Shown here piece after piece: positions 19,028-28,760 of a DNA stretch of 64,000 bases. Position 1 is the first letter of the stretch. Every line of letters begins with the position of its first letter. Both the position numbers and the translations under genes were made by a program. Below the pieces are notes generated by a model that had not been told where the DNA came from, ran no database searches, and saw only the letters and a list, made by a program, of their open reading frames with translations. This DNA comes from Roseovarius confluentis (GTDB lineage: Bacteria > Pseudomonadota > Alphaproteobacteria > Rhodobacterales > Rhodobacteraceae), in contig NZ_PPFE01000005.1 of NCBI RefSeq assembly GCF_002917925.1, forward strand, positions 1 to 64,000, read 5' to 3'.

Positions 19028-20293
19028 TCACAACCATGCAGGAATGGTATCGCGATTTATCATCTCGTCAAAGGTCGGCCGGGGCCTGATGACGGCAAAT
19101 TGATGCTCATGCACCAGAACTTCCGGAACCAGCGGCCTTGTATTGTACTCGCTGCTCATGACCGCGCCATATGCGCCCGCGCTGCGGAACGCCACAAGGT
19201 CGCCCTCGCCCACATGCGGCATGACCCGTTCCTTGGCGAAGGTATCGCCCGATTCGCAGACCGGTCCGACGATGTCGTACTTGGCCGGCTCCGCGCCCGG
19301 CGCTGGCTCCTTCACCGGGACGATATCGTGGTAGGCGTCGTACATCGCGGGGCGGATCAGGTCGTTCATCGCCCCGTCGAGGATCAGGAAATCACGCCCT
19401 TCGCCCGATTTCACGTAAATCACCTTGCTGACAAGGATACCGGCATTGCCCGCCACCAGCCGCCCCGGCTCGATCTCGATCTCGCAGCCAAGGTGCCCGA
19501 CCGTTTCGCGGATCATAGCCCCGTAATCCGTGGGCAGCGGCGGCGCCGCGTTCGACCGTTCATAGGGGATGCCAAGCCCACCGCCCATATCAAGGCGCGA
19601 TATCTCGTGACCATCCGCCCGCAACACTTCGGTCAGCTCCGCAACCTTCTGATACGCCAGCCGGAACGGCTCCAGATCGGTCAGTTGGCTGCCAATATGC
19701 ACGTCGATCCCGATCACCTTGAGCCCCGGCAACCGCGCGGCTTCGGCATAGACTTCCCGCGCGCGGGCAATCGGGATGCCGAACTTGTTCTCGCTCTTGC
19801 CGGTCGCGATCTTGGCATGGGTCTTCGCGTCCACGTCCGGGTTCACCCGAACAGTGATCGGCACCTCCACACCCAGCGACACGGCAACCTCCGACAGCGC
19901 GGCCATCTCCGGCTCGCTCTCGACATTGAACTGCCGCACGCCGCCTTCCAGCGCGATGCGCATTTCATCGCGAGTCTTGCCAACACCGGAAAACACGATC
20001 CGCTCGCCCGGCACCCCCGCCGCCTTGGCGCGCAGGTATTCGCCGGCTGAGACCACGTCCATCCCCGCGCCCAGCTGCGCCAGCGTCTTCAGGATCGCCT
20101 GGTTGCTCGCCGCCTTCATCGCGTAGCACACCAGATGCGGCATCCCGTCCAGCGCCTCGTCGAACAGCCGGAAATGCCGCGTCAGCGTCGCGGTCGAATA
20201 GCAATAGAACGGCGTGCCAACCTCGGCGGCAATCTCGGCCACCGGCACATCCTCGGCATGAAGCTCGCCGTCTCGGTAAAGAAAATGATCCAT
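19028..20293 (-). CDS. lysA: Diaminopimelate decarboxylase
   Basis: 421 aa from ATG 20293 (MDHFLYRDGELHAEDV), the usual N-terminus; a TTG ten codons upstream is less likely. PLP-dependent fold III enzyme: CYAMKAASNQAIL with the Schiff-base lysine at about residue 53, the Gly-rich GGGLGIPY near 230, and the C-terminal GPVCESGDTFAKER with the active-site Cys. It makes lysine from meso-diaminopimelate in the cytoplasm. It follows DUF2834 by 43 nt, and a dispersed repeat motif lies just ahead of its start. Confidence 0.97.
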   Translation of the reverse strand: MDHFLYRDGELHAEDVPVAEIAAEVGTPFYCYSTATLTRHFRLFDEALDGMPHLVCYAMKAASNQAILKTLAQLGAGMDVVSAGEYLRAKAAGVPGERIVFSGVGKTRDEMRIALEGGVRQFNVESEPEMAALSEVAVSLGVEVPITVRVNPDVDAKTHAKIATGKSENKFGIPIARAREVYAEAARLPGLKVIGIDVHIGSQLTDLEPFRLAYQKVAELTEVLRADGHEISRLDMGGGLGIPYERSNAAPPLPTDYGAMIRETVGHLGCEIEIEPGRLVAGNAGILVSKVIYVKSGEGRDFLILDGAMNDLIRPAMYDAYHDIVPVKEPAPGAEPAKYDIVGPVCESGDTFAKERVMPHVGEGDLVAFRSAGAYGAVMSSEYNTRPLVPEVLVHEHQFAVIRPRPTFDEMINRDTIPAWL

Positions 20294-20298
20294 CGCCC

Positions 20299-20321
20299 GC
20301 TTTTTCTTGCTGAAAATACTC
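20299..20321. repeat. Short dispersed motif upstream of lysA
   Basis: A 23-bp sequence starting GCTTTTTCTTGC and ending AAATACTC; 21 of 23 bases match 28761-28783 between engB and argB. On the lysA strand it reads GAGTATTTT then GCAAGAAAAAGC and ends only 5 nt before the lysA start codon. I recall similar motifs as frequent in Rhodobacteraceae intergenic DNA; its role is not known. Confidence 0.6.
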
Positions 20322-20336
20322 AATACTCGGCGGGTC

Positions 20337-20642
20337 TCACCCGCGCCGCATCCTCAGAAACAGATAAAGCGGCAAACCGCAACTCACCCCGATGCAGAAC
20401 GTCGCGGGTATCGCGATCAGGCGCAGCCAGTCGCGCGCCTTTGCCGTTTCCCAGATCACCCAGAGGGTCAGTGCGACGGCAGCAATCGTCAGGTCCCAGA
20501 CCAGCCCGCTGGTCGCGGCATTGGCATGCCACGCCTCCACCATGCCCATCAGGCTGTACCCGTTGGCGTTGAACCACGCCACGAACCACGCCATCGGGTG
20601 GATTGCCCCCCAGGTAGCCAAGGCCAGGAAAACGTACTTCAA
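20337..20642 (-). CDS. DUF2834 family membrane protein
   Basis: 101 aa, three hydrophobic helices (about residues 3-22, 46-66 and 75-95). The pattern NANGYSLMGMVEAWHANAATSGLVWDLTIAA followed by W-x-x-W-E matches DUF2834 (about 100-aa integral membrane proteins, function unknown). The start overlaps the preceding small lipoprotein stop by 4 nt, so it is translationally coupled to the argH unit. Confidence 0.8.
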   Translation of the reverse strand: MKYVFLALATWGAIHPMAWFVAWFNANGYSLMGMVEAWHANAATSGLVWDLTIAAVALTLWVIWETAKARDWLRLIAIPATFCIGVSCGLPLYLFLRMRRG

Positions 20643-20872
20643 AACACCGTGCCCACGTGGACCGACACGTTACCGCTGACGACCGACGTGCCCACACTGG
20701 CCCGCGATCCGTTTGTGCCCACGGTCAGCGACCCGTTCAGGTTTGGCCGCACCGGTGTGGGATCATTCCGCGCCACGGTATCGTCTGGCTCGGTGCCGGG
20801 CGGGATCGGCTCGCCATCCACGCCGCATGCTGCGACCAGAATCAGGCCCAGACATGCAATCACACGTTTCAT
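20639..20872 (-). CDS. Small lipoprotein downstream of argH
   Basis: 77 aa with a lipoprotein signal: [16 protein letters not shown], lipobox LVAAC with Cys at residue 16. The mature peptide is ~60 residues, Pro/Thr/Val/Gly-rich and ends [10 protein letters not shown]. The start overlaps argH by 4 nt and the stop overlaps the DUF2834 start by 4 nt. A small lipoprotein between argH and lysA is, as far as I recall, a conserved feature of Rhodobacterales; function unknown. Confidence 0.8.
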   Translation of the reverse strand: MKRVIACLGLILVAACGVDGEPIPPGTEPDDTVARNDPTPVRPNLNGSLTVGTNGSRASVGTSVVSGNVSVHVGTVF

Positions 20873-22260
20873 CCCAGGATCTCCTTCCAGCGATCAACCT
20901 GCATGCGCACCTGCTCGGGCGCGGTCCCGCCATAGCTCATGCGCGAGGCGACCGAGTTGTGCACACCCAGCACATCATAAACCGTTTTGTCGATATCGCC
21001 ATGCACGGAATGCATCTCCTCCAGGCTCAGCTCCGGCAGGTCGCATCCCTTGGCTTCCGCCTTGGCCACCAGCGCGCCGGTCACGTGATGCGCGTCGCGG
21101 AACGGCAGGCCCAGCACCCGCACCAGCCAGTCCGCAAGGTCCGTCGCGGTCGAGAACCCCGCACACGCCGCCGCCTCCAGCGCGTCGCGGTTGGCCGACA
21201 TGTCGCGGACCATCCCCTCCATCGCGGCCAGCGCCAGCATCAGGTTGTCCGCGGCGTCAAAGACCTGCTCCTTGTCCTCCTGCATGTCCTTGGAATAGGC
21301 CAGCGGCAGGCCCTTCATCACCGTCATCAGCGCCACGTTCGCCCCGAAAATGCGCCCGATCTTGGCGCGGATCAGCTCGGCGGCATCGGGATTCTTCTTC
21401 TGCGGCATGATGCTCGACCCGGTCGAGAACCGGTCGCTCAGCGTCACGAAGCGAAACTGCGCCGAAGACCAGATCACCAGTTCCTCGGCCATCCGGCTCA
21501 GGTGCATGGCGCAAATGCTGGCCACGGACAGGAACTCCAGCGCGAAATCCCGGTCACTGACCGCGTCGAGGCTGTTGGCCGCCGGTCTATCAAACCCAAG
21601 CTCCTTCGCCGTCATGTCCCGATCGATGGGAAAGGACGTCCCGGCCAGGGCCGCCGCGCCCAGCGGGCATTCGTTCATCCTCGTGCGGGCATCGCGGACA
21701 CGGGACAGATCCCGCCCGAACATCTCGACATAGGCCATCATGTGATGGCCCCACGTCACCGGCTGCGCTACCTGCAGATGCGTGAACCCCGGCATCACCC
21801 AATCCGCCCCGGCCTCGGCCTGAGCGAGGCACGCTTTCATCAGCGCCACCAATGCCGCATCGCAGGCATCGAGCTGATCGCGCACCCACAGCTTGAAATC
21901 CGTCGCCACCTGGTCATTCCGGCTGCGCCCCGTGTGCAGCCGCCCCGCCGGCTCGCCGATCACCTCCTTCAGCCGCGCCTCGACATTCATGTGAATGTCC
22001 TCCAGCGCCTTCGAGAACGGGAACTCCCCGCTTTCGATCTCTGACAACACCGTGAGCAGGCCTTCCCGCATCGCCTCGGCATCGCTATCACTGACGATAC
22101 CTGCCGCGGCCAACATGGCCGCATGGGCGCGCGACCCGGCGATATCCTGCGCCGCGAGGCGCTTGTCGAAATCTATCGAGGCATTAATTGCCTCCATGAT
22201 CGCATCGGGCCCTGCGGCGAACCGGCCGCCCCACATCTTGTTAGAGGTCTTGTCTGTCAT
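20869..22260 (-). CDS. argH: Argininosuccinate lyase
   Basis: 463 aa from ATG 22260 ([14 protein letters not shown]), the standard N-terminus; an extra 14-residue upstream extension is not conserved-looking. Contains [14 protein letters not shown] (about residues 107-120), TFLQ-type [14 protein letters not shown], and the fumarase/lyase signature [18 protein letters not shown] (about 277-294) with the catalytic Ser loop. Cleaves argininosuccinate to arginine and fumarate. Its start is only 22 nt from the divergent tlpA start, so the two genes must share or overlap promoters. Confidence 0.98.
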   Translation of the reverse strand: MTDKTSNKMWGGRFAAGPDAIMEAINASIDFDKRLAAQDIAGSRAHAAMLAAAGIVSDSDAEAMREGLLTVLSEIESGEFPFSKALEDIHMNVEARLKEVIGEPAGRLHTGRSRNDQVATDFKLWVRDQLDACDAALVALMKACLAQAEAGADWVMPGFTHLQVAQPVTWGHHMMAYVEMFGRDLSRVRDARTRMNECPLGAAALAGTSFPIDRDMTAKELGFDRPAANSLDAVSDRDFALEFLSVASICAMHLSRMAEELVIWSSAQFRFVTLSDRFSTGSSIMPQKKNPDAAELIRAKIGRIFGANVALMTVMKGLPLAYSKDMQEDKEQVFDAADNLMLALAAMEGMVRDMSANRDALEAAACAGFSTATDLADWLVRVLGLPFRDAHHVTGALVAKAEAKGCDLPELSLEEMHSVHGDIDKTVYDVLGVHNSVASRMSYGGTAPEQVRMQVDRWKEILG

Positions 22261-22282
22261 GTCCCAACTCTTCGGAGGCGCT

Positions 22283-22843
22283 ATGAATTCGCTGAAGTCC
22301 ATCGTCCTTTATATGGCCCTCGCAGTCGGTGCAAACGGCGCAGCGGCCCAGACCGCGGATATTGCCGACCTGCGCGACGGCGACATGAAAAAGCTGGTGG
22401 TGCATTCCGAGGCCAAGGCGGTGCCTTCCGAGGCCTTCAAGTCCGAGGATGGCGGCGACCTGACCCTGTCGGACTACGAAGGCAAGATCACCCTGGTCAA
22501 TTTCTGGGCCACGTGGTGCGCCCCCTGCCGCCACGAGATGCCGATGCTGTCGGACCTGCAAGACCAACTCGGCGGCAAGGATTTCGAGGTCGTCACCATC
22601 GCCTCGGGCCGCAACGCACCCGCCGCGATGGAAAAGTTCTTCGACGAGATCGGCGTCGACAACCTGCCGCTTCACGCCGACCCCAAGATGGGCGTCTCGC
22701 GCCAGATGGGCGTGCTGGGCCTGCCCGTCACGGTCATCCTCGACCGCGAGGGCCGCGAGATTGCCCGGCTTCAGGGCGATGCCGACTGGAGCTCGGACAG
22801 CGCCAAGTCGATTCTGCAGGCGCTGATCGACGCCGGCGCCTGA
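22283..22843 (+). CDS. TlpA-like periplasmic thioredoxin (thiol:disulfide oxidoreductase)
   Basis: 186 aa from ATG 22283, with GGAGG 4 nt upstream; an ATG at 22260 would overlap argH on the other strand and is less likely. A signal peptide or membrane anchor (about residues 4-23, ending ANGAAAQ) precedes a thioredoxin fold with WCAPC (Cys79, Cys82) and the cis-Pro segment [11 protein letters not shown]. Members reduce apocytochrome c or protect thiols in the periplasm; the exact partner cannot be read here. Divergent from argH. Confidence 0.9.
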   Translation: MNSLKSIVLYMALAVGANGAAAQTADIADLRDGDMKKLVVHSEAKAVPSEAFKSEDGGDLTLSDYEGKITLVNFWATWCAPCRHEMPMLSDLQDQLGGKDFEVVTIASGRNAPAAMEKFFDEIGVDNLPLHADPKMGVSRQMGVLGLPVTVILDREGREIARLQGDADWSSDSAKSILQALIDAGA

Positions 22844-22888
22844 CGCTCGCGCTTGCCCGGTGGCGTGAATCGCTCTAAACGCCCAAAC

Positions 22889-23758
22889 ATGCTCGACGAT
22901 GCCGACGATATCCACCCGCTCTTTGCCGGCGCTCCGAAAACCACGGAGTTCCGCAAGCTGCGCAAACGCATCGTCCGCCAGGCGCGCGAGGCGACAGAGC
23001 AATACGGCATGATCGAGAAAGATGCTCGCTGGCTGGTTTGCCTGTCCGGCGGCAAGGACAGCTACACCCTGCTGGCCGTCCTGCACGAGTTGAAATGGCG
23101 CGGCCTTCTGCCCGTCGATATCCTCGCCTGCAACCTCGACCAGGGCCAGCCCGGCTTCCCGGCGACAGTCCTGCCCAAGTTCCTCGAAGACATGGGCGTG
23201 CCCCACCGGGTCGAGTACCAGGACACCTATTCCGTCGTCGTCGACAAGGTGCCGCAGGGCCGCACCTATTGCGCGCTCTGCTCGCGGCTGCGCCGTGGTC
23301 ATCTCTACCGCATCGCGCGCGAAGAAGGCTGTTCCGCCGTGGTGCTGGGTCATCACCGCGACGACATCCTCGAGACGTTTTTCATGAATCTCTTTCACGG
23401 CGGGCGGCTGGCCACCATGCCGCCCAAGCTGGTGAACGAGGAAGGCGACCTTTTCGTCTACCGTCCGCTGGCCCATGTGGCCGAGGCCGATTGCGAGCGG
23501 TTCGCCCGCGCGATGGATTATCCCATCATTCCGTGCGATCTCTGCGGCTCGCAGGACGGGCTGCAACGCCAGCAGGTCAAACAGATCCTCGACGGCTGGG
23601 AGGCCAACAGCCCGGGCCGCCGCCAGGTCATGTTCCGGGCCCTGATGAACGCCCGGCCCTCACACTTGCTCGACCCTAAACTCTTCGATTTCGAGGGGTT
23701 AAGCCGGGACTCGCTAAAATTCGAAGGAAATGACGACGCGCTACCCAGGTTGCGTTAA
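22889..23758 (+). CDS. ttcA: tRNA 2-thiocytidine(32) synthetase TtcA
   Basis: 289 aa from ATG 22889 ([12 protein letters not shown]); the in-frame TTG and GTG upstream are weaker. PP-loop ATPase motif SGGKDS at 53-58, the Cys pair of the Fe-S cluster site CALC (Cys128, Cys131) and a further CDLC (Cys216, Cys219), plus the GHHRDD motif (155-160). It adenylates and thiolates C32 of certain tRNAs using a [4Fe-4S] cluster. It starts 45 nt after the tlpA-like gene on the same strand. Confidence 0.95.
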   Translation: MLDDADDIHPLFAGAPKTTEFRKLRKRIVRQAREATEQYGMIEKDARWLVCLSGGKDSYTLLAVLHELKWRGLLPVDILACNLDQGQPGFPATVLPKFLEDMGVPHRVEYQDTYSVVVDKVPQGRTYCALCSRLRRGHLYRIAREEGCSAVVLGHHRDDILETFFMNLFHGGRLATMPPKLVNEEGDLFVYRPLAHVAEADCERFARAMDYPIIPCDLCGSQDGLQRQQVKQILDGWEANSPGRRQVMFRALMNARPSHLLDPKLFDFEGLSRDSLKFEGNDDALPRLR

Positions 23759-23813
23759 GGGGCTATTGAACAACTCGGGTTAGCGTCCGCTTGATCGCTT
23801 TGGACCCCGAAAC

Positions 23814-25325
23814 ATGCCCCTGAACAAATATGTGTCCTCCCTTCGCTATTCCTTCATGACGGTGCTTTCGGGCCCACAGGCGCTGGCTTTCCTTCCCGCG
23901 CTGGTGCTGGGCGGGTTCTGGCTTGGTGGCGAACCGGTCTTGTTGGCGATTGCGCTGGCGGTGCCGCTCGGTCTTGCGTGGCTGCGTCACGCCGCGCCAC
24001 CTGTCGCCGTAACGCGCCATGAAGGCGATTTCGAACACGCGCTTCAGGAAACGCTCGACGCTGCACGCAACTGCCTTCGACGCACGGGATGCGCGATCGT
24101 CGAAATCGACGACTACGAAACGCTTCTCGACCGGTACGGAACCGCGGCTGCCGATCGTATCTGCAAATGCGTGACCGACCGGCTCAAGACCGTACTGCGC
24201 GAACATGACGTCCTGCTTCCAATTTCCAACGGGCAGTTCGGCATCATTCTTGCCCCCGTTCGCCGACTCGACTCCGAAGCCGGGCTGAAACTGGCCACCC
24301 GCCTGCAAGCCGTCGCGGAGGAGCCGATCTCACTTGATGCCACCACGATCTATGTCTCAGCCTCGGTGGGCTTCTGCCTTGACAGCTTCATTCGCGGCGG
24401 CACCGGGCGCGACCTGTCCGATGCTGCCGGTACCGCGCTGGTCGAGGCGCGCCGCCACGCCCCATCGGCCATTCGCGCCTACAGCCCCGAGTTGCGCCGG
24501 GTCTCGCCCCTGCCCGAGGGCACCGCAACAGAGGTTTTGACCGCACTGACTGATGGGCAGATAAACGCCTGGTTCCAGCCGCAGGTTTCCACCGATACCG
24601 GCGGCATTTCCGGGTTCGAGGCGCTGGCGCGGTGGGAACATCCCGTTCGCGGCCTGATTCCGCCCACAGAGTTTCTTCCGCTCCTGCAGAAAATGGGCAA
24701 AACAGACATTCTTGGCACGAAAATCCTGCGGGACGCGCTTTCAGCGCTCAAATCCTGGGACGATGCGGGATTCGACGTACCTCAGGTCGGTGTGAATTTC
24801 TCTGCCGGCGAACTGCGCGACCCGAAACTGGTCGACCGCCTCGCGTGGGAGCTTGACCGCTACGATATCGCGCCGACGCGATTGACGGTCGAGATTCTTG
24901 AATCCGTTGTCGCCTATTCCCCCGAGGATACGATCGTGCGCAATATCAGACGCATGGCCGAGATGGGCTGTCACATCGACCTCGACGATTTTGGCACCGG
25001 GCACGCCTCGATCTCGTCGATCCGTCGGTTCGCTGTGCACAGGTTGAAAATCGACCGCTCGTTCGTCAAGAAACTCGATCACGACGTCGAGCAGCAGCGC
25101 ATGGTCAACGCAATCCAGCTCATGGCAGAACAGCTTGACCTCGAGACCGTTGCCGAAGGCGTGGAAACCGCGGGCGAACACGCGATGCTTGCCCAACTTG
25201 GGGTCGGCCATGTTCAGGGCTTCGGCATCGCCCGCCCCATGCCGGCTGTCCGAACAATCCAGTGGATCGGCGATCACCTTGCGCGGGTCCAGACGCCGCC
25301 ACGCATCGGCCGTAGCGCCGGCTAG
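23814..25325 (+). CDS. GGDEF-EAL protein with degenerate GGDEF, likely c-di-GMP phosphodiesterase
   Basis: 503 aa. Two membrane helices near residues 20-58, a GGDEF-type domain (about 70-230) whose signature position reads SNGQF (138-142), so cyclase activity is not expected, and a complete EAL domain (about 240-490): EALAR (269-273), NFSAGEL (328-334), EILES (360-364), DDFGTGH (391-397), KIDRSF (412-417), AEGVET (447-452), QGFGIARPM. All metal and catalytic residues appear present. It should hydrolyse c-di-GMP, with the dead GGDEF possibly sensing GTP. Confidence 0.93.
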   Translation: MPLNKYVSSLRYSFMTVLSGPQALAFLPALVLGGFWLGGEPVLLAIALAVPLGLAWLRHAAPPVAVTRHEGDFEHALQETLDAARNCLRRTGCAIVEIDDYETLLDRYGTAAADRICKCVTDRLKTVLREHDVLLPISNGQFGIILAPVRRLDSEAGLKLATRLQAVAEEPISLDATTIYVSASVGFCLDSFIRGGTGRDLSDAAGTALVEARRHAPSAIRAYSPELRRVSPLPEGTATEVLTALTDGQINAWFQPQVSTDTGGISGFEALARWEHPVRGLIPPTEFLPLLQKMGKTDILGTKILRDALSALKSWDDAGFDVPQVGVNFSAGELRDPKLVDRLAWELDRYDIAPTRLTVEILESVVAYSPEDTIVRNIRRMAEMGCHIDLDDFGTGHASISSIRRFAVHRLKIDRSFVKKLDHDVEQQRMVNAIQLMAEQLDLETVAEGVETAGEHAMLAQLGVGHVQGFGIARPMPAVRTIQWIGDHLARVQTPPRIGRSAG

Positions 25326-25518
25326 GCCACCCATCGCATCACTGGGCGCAATCGCATCCGTGACGCCCAGGCCCGCAACAAACCTGTCAACGGGCTTCGT
25401 TGCAAGCTGCGACACAGTTTTTCACATCACCACGAATCTGCTCTGCCCCCTTGACCTTTGCTGCTGCACTCTGTTGAACGCCCCAAACGAATGAAACTTG
25501 CACGGGTGGCCATCCACG

Positions 25519-27351
25519 ATGGACGAACAGAACCGCAATCTCCTGCTGGCAACGGGCCTCAGCCTGTTGGTGATCCTTATCTGGTTCCTGCTTTTCCCGC
25601 CGCCCGAGCCGGAAGAGACGCCGGGGGCGACCACCACCAGCACGTCCACCACGGAAACCGGCACCACCCCGTCCGAGCGTGCGGGCGACACGGCCATTGT
25701 GCCAAGTACGGCCGACGACACCGCCGCGACACCCGAGGCGCAACAGGCCGAAGCAGAGACCGACGACACGCCGCGCATCGAGATCGACACGCCCACCCTG
25801 CAAGGAACCGTCTCGCTGCGTGGAGGGCGGATCGACGATCTGCAACTCAAGAACTACCGCGAAACGCTCGAACCGGATGCGCCGATCGTCACGCTCCTGT
25901 CGCCCGTCGGCACCGACCGCGCCTATTATGCGCTCTTCGGCTGGGCGCCGGGCAGCGGTCTGACGCCCGACCAGGTCCCCGGTGCCAACACCGTCTGGGA
26001 CGTCGAGTCCGATGGTCCGCTGACCCCCGAAAACCCGCTGGTCCTGGCCTGGGACAACGGCGCTGGCCTGACCTTCCGCCGCGAAATGTCCGTCGATGAC
26101 CGCTCGATGTTCAACGTCACCCAATCGGTGCGGAACACCGGCGACAACGCCGCCTCCGTCGCGCCTTACGGCATCCTCGCCCGCCACGGTTTGCCGCCGG
26201 ACCTCAAGAACTTCTTCATCCTTCACGAAGGCGGCATCAGCCTGACTGACGGCGAGCTGCGCGAGATCGACTATGACGATTTCGAAGCTGCGGGCGCGCA
26301 TGAGAATATCGCCCTGCAAGAGGCCGGCTGGTCCGGCTTCACCGATCACTACTGGATGACCGCGCTGATCCCCGGCCAGGCCGAAGGTTCGACCTTCTCG
26401 ACCTTCCAGGACACCAACCGCAACATCTACCAGACCAACATCAAGCAGCGCACCGAGACCGTCGCGCCCGGGCAGGAAGTGACCATCCAGACCCGCCTCT
26501 TCGCCGGCGCCAAGGAATGGGAAACCATCCGGCACTACCAGAACGACGAAGGCGTGACCAAGTTCATCGATTCGATCGACTGGGGCTGGTTCTTCTTCCT
26601 GACCAAGCCAATCTTCTGGCTGCTGCACAACCTCAACGAACTCATCGGCAACATGGGCTGGGCGATCATCGCGCTGACCCTCATCATCAAGGCGGTCCTG
26701 CTGCCTCTGGCCTACAAGTCCTACGTCTCCATGGCCAAGATGAAGGAACTCCAGCCGCAGATGGAGAAGATCAAGGAAAATGCGGGCGACGACCGCCAGA
26801 AGCTCCAGAAAGAGATGATGGAGCTCTACAAGAAGGAAAAGGTCAACCCGGCCTCGGGCTGTCTGCCCATCCTGATGCAGATCCCGATCTTCTTCTCGCT
26901 CTACAAGGTGATCTTCGTAACGCTGGAGCTGCGCCACGCTCCCTGGATCGGCTGGATCGACGACCTCTCGGCACCCGACCCATCGTCGCTCTATAACCTC
27001 TGGGGCATCCTGCCCTGGGCCGCGCCCGAACCGGGCTCGATCCTGGCGTTGATCTTCATCGGCATCCTGCCGCTCTGCCTCGGCGTGTCCATGTGGTTGC
27101 AACAGAAACTGAACCCGGCGCCGACCGACCCGACGCAACAGATGATCTTCGCGTGGATGCCATGGGTCTTCATGTTCATGCTGGGCAGCTTCGCCAGCGG
27201 CCTCGTGGTCTACTGGATCGCCAACAACGTGATCACCTTCAGCCAGCAATACCTGATCATGCGCAGCCAGGGCTACAAGCCGGATGTCTTCGGCAACATC
27301 AAGTCCAGCTTCAAGAAAAAGGCCAAGACCCCGCCGCCGGAGGACAAGTGA
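25519..27351 (+). CDS. yidC: Membrane protein insertase YidC
   Basis: 610 aa from ATG 25519 (MDEQNRNLLLATGL); an ATG seven codons upstream is less typical. First helix at residues ~6-25, a low-complexity Thr/Glu linker, the large periplasmic beta domain (about 80-340), and the conserved C-terminal five-helix core beginning GWAIIALTLIIKAVLLPLA. The tail is basic (KKKAKTPPPEDK). YidC inserts and folds inner-membrane proteins with or without Sec. Its stop overlaps the MOSC start by 1 nt. rnpA and rpmH, which often precede yidC, are not seen upstream here. Confidence 0.97.
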   Translation: MDEQNRNLLLATGLSLLVILIWFLLFPPPEPEETPGATTTSTSTTETGTTPSERAGDTAIVPSTADDTAATPEAQQAEAETDDTPRIEIDTPTLQGTVSLRGGRIDDLQLKNYRETLEPDAPIVTLLSPVGTDRAYYALFGWAPGSGLTPDQVPGANTVWDVESDGPLTPENPLVLAWDNGAGLTFRREMSVDDRSMFNVTQSVRNTGDNAASVAPYGILARHGLPPDLKNFFILHEGGISLTDGELREIDYDDFEAAGAHENIALQEAGWSGFTDHYWMTALIPGQAEGSTFSTFQDTNRNIYQTNIKQRTETVAPGQEVTIQTRLFAGAKEWETIRHYQNDEGVTKFIDSIDWGWFFFLTKPIFWLLHNLNELIGNMGWAIIALTLIIKAVLLPLAYKSYVSMAKMKELQPQMEKIKENAGDDRQKLQKEMMELYKKEKVNPASGCLPILMQIPIFFSLYKVIFVTLELRHAPWIGWIDDLSAPDPSSLYNLWGILPWAAPEPGSILALIFIGILPLCLGVSMWLQQKLNPAPTDPTQQMIFAWMPWVFMFMLGSFASGLVVYWIANNVITFSQQYLIMRSQGYKPDVFGNIKSSFKKKAKTPPPEDK

Positions 27352-28094
27352 TGGCAACCGTGGCCGCGCTCTGGCGTCACCCGATCAAGGGGCACGGCCG
27401 CGAAGCGCTGGACACGGTCACCCTGACCGAGGGCCAGACCATGCCATGGGACCGCCGTTGGGCCGTCGCGCACGAGATGTCCAAGGCCGACGGGACCGAA
27501 TGGGTGCCCTGCGCCAATTTCTCGCGCGGGGCCAAGACCGGCACGCTCATGGCCATCTCGGCCAAGGTGGACGAAGCTGATGGCAGCGTCACGCTCACCC
27601 ATCCCGATCGGCCCGATCTGACTTTCGATCCCGAACGGGAGCAGGATGCCTTCCTCGACTGGGTTCGCCCGCTCATGCCCGCCGACCGCGCGCAATCGGC
27701 CCGGCTCGTGCATGTGCCCGGGCGCGGCATGACCGACACCGACTACGCGTCGATCAGCCTGATCAACCTTGCCTCCAACGACGCCATGACCGAGGCGATG
27801 GCGCAGGACATCTCGCCCCTGCGCTGGCGCGGCAACATCCACCTTACCGGGCTCGACCCATGGGCCGAGTTCGACTGGGTCGGCCAGACCCTGCGCATCG
27901 GCGACGCCGAACTGAGCGTGCAGGAACCGATCAAGCGCTGCCTTGCCACCACCGCCAATCCGCAGACCGGCGAACGTGACGCGGACACGCTCGGCACGCT
28001 GAACACCCGCTTCGGCCACCAGGATTTCGGCGTCTACGCCACCGTCATGCGCTCGGGCACGATCCGCGTCGGCGACACCGTGGAACCGATCTGA
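27351..28094 (+). CDS. MOSC domain protein
   Basis: 247 aa. An N-terminal MOSC_N-like barrel (LWRHPIKGHGREALDTVTLTEGQTMPWDRRWAV) is followed by the MOSC core, with RWRGNIHLTGLDPWAEFDW (about residues 161-179) and the conserved Cys in EPIKRCLATTANPQTGERD (about 194-212). MOSC proteins bind sulphur or molybdenum cofactor-related ligands; no specific substrate can be named. The yidC-MOSC-engB-argB order is common in Rhodobacterales. Start and stop both overlap the neighbours by 1 nt (TGATG). Confidence 0.92.
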   Translation: MATVAALWRHPIKGHGREALDTVTLTEGQTMPWDRRWAVAHEMSKADGTEWVPCANFSRGAKTGTLMAISAKVDEADGSVTLTHPDRPDLTFDPEREQDAFLDWVRPLMPADRAQSARLVHVPGRGMTDTDYASISLINLASNDAMTEAMAQDISPLRWRGNIHLTGLDPWAEFDWVGQTLRIGDAELSVQEPIKRCLATTANPQTGERDADTLGTLNTRFGHQDFGVYATVMRSGTIRVGDTVEPI

Positions 28095-28744
28095 TGGCGC
28101 TCCCCTTCCCCCTGGCTGAGGCGCCCAGCGAGGCCGCTCTGGAATCCGGCCGAAAGCTCTTTGCCGGCGAGGTTACTTTCGTCAAGGGCGTGGTCGCCAT
28201 GTCCGGCCTGCCCGACGCCGACCGTCCCGAGGTCTGCTTCGCCGGGCGCTCCAACGTCGGAAAATCCAGCCTGATCAACGCGCTGACCGGCCGCAAGGCG
28301 CTGGCCCGGGCCTCCAACACCCCGGGCCGCACGCAGGAAATCAACTATTTCGACCTCGGCGGCCAGACATTCCTCGTGGACCTGCCCGGCTACGGCTATG
28401 CCAACGCACCTCTGCCGAAGGTCGAGAAATGGCAGGCGCTGCTGAAACAGTACCTCTCGGGCCGCGTCACCCTGCGCCGCGCCTTCGTGCTGATCGACGC
28501 CCGCCACGGGATCAAACCCGTAGACGAAGAGATCATGGCCCTGCTCGACAGCTCCGCCGTGACCTTTCAATGCGTGCTCACCAAGGCCGACAAGGTCAAG
28601 GCTGCCGAGCGCGACAAGGTGCTGGCACAGGTCCGCACCCGCCTTGCCACCCATGCCGCCGCCTTCCCCGAGATCGTCCTGACCTCTTCGGAAAAGGGCG
28701 ACGGCATCGCCACCCTGCGCGCCATCATCGCCACGCTGGAATAG
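28094..28744 (+). CDS. engB: Ribosome biogenesis GTP-binding protein EngB/YsxC
   Basis: 216 aa. GTPase motifs: G1 GRSNVGKSS (51-59), G2 TPGRTQ (about 76-81), G3 DLPGYG (96-101) and G4 TKAD (about 161-164). A helper GTPase for 50S subunit assembly. It begins in the MOSC stop codon (1-nt overlap). The intergenic gap after it carries two repeat elements before argB. Confidence 0.96.
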   Translation: MALPFPLAEAPSEAALESGRKLFAGEVTFVKGVVAMSGLPDADRPEVCFAGRSNVGKSSLINALTGRKALARASNTPGRTQEINYFDLGGQTFLVDLPGYGYANAPLPKVEKWQALLKQYLSGRVTLRRAFVLIDARHGIKPVDEEIMALLDSSAVTFQCVLTKADKVKAAERDKVLAQVRTRLATHAAAFPEIVLTSSEKGDGIATLRAIIATLE

Positions 28745-28760
28745 CCCGGGATCACCTCCG

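Noticed and set aside
20321-20323. TTG as the lysA start (10 extra residues)
   Set aside because: The extension reads through the dispersed repeat, and ATG 20293 gives the standard N-terminus.
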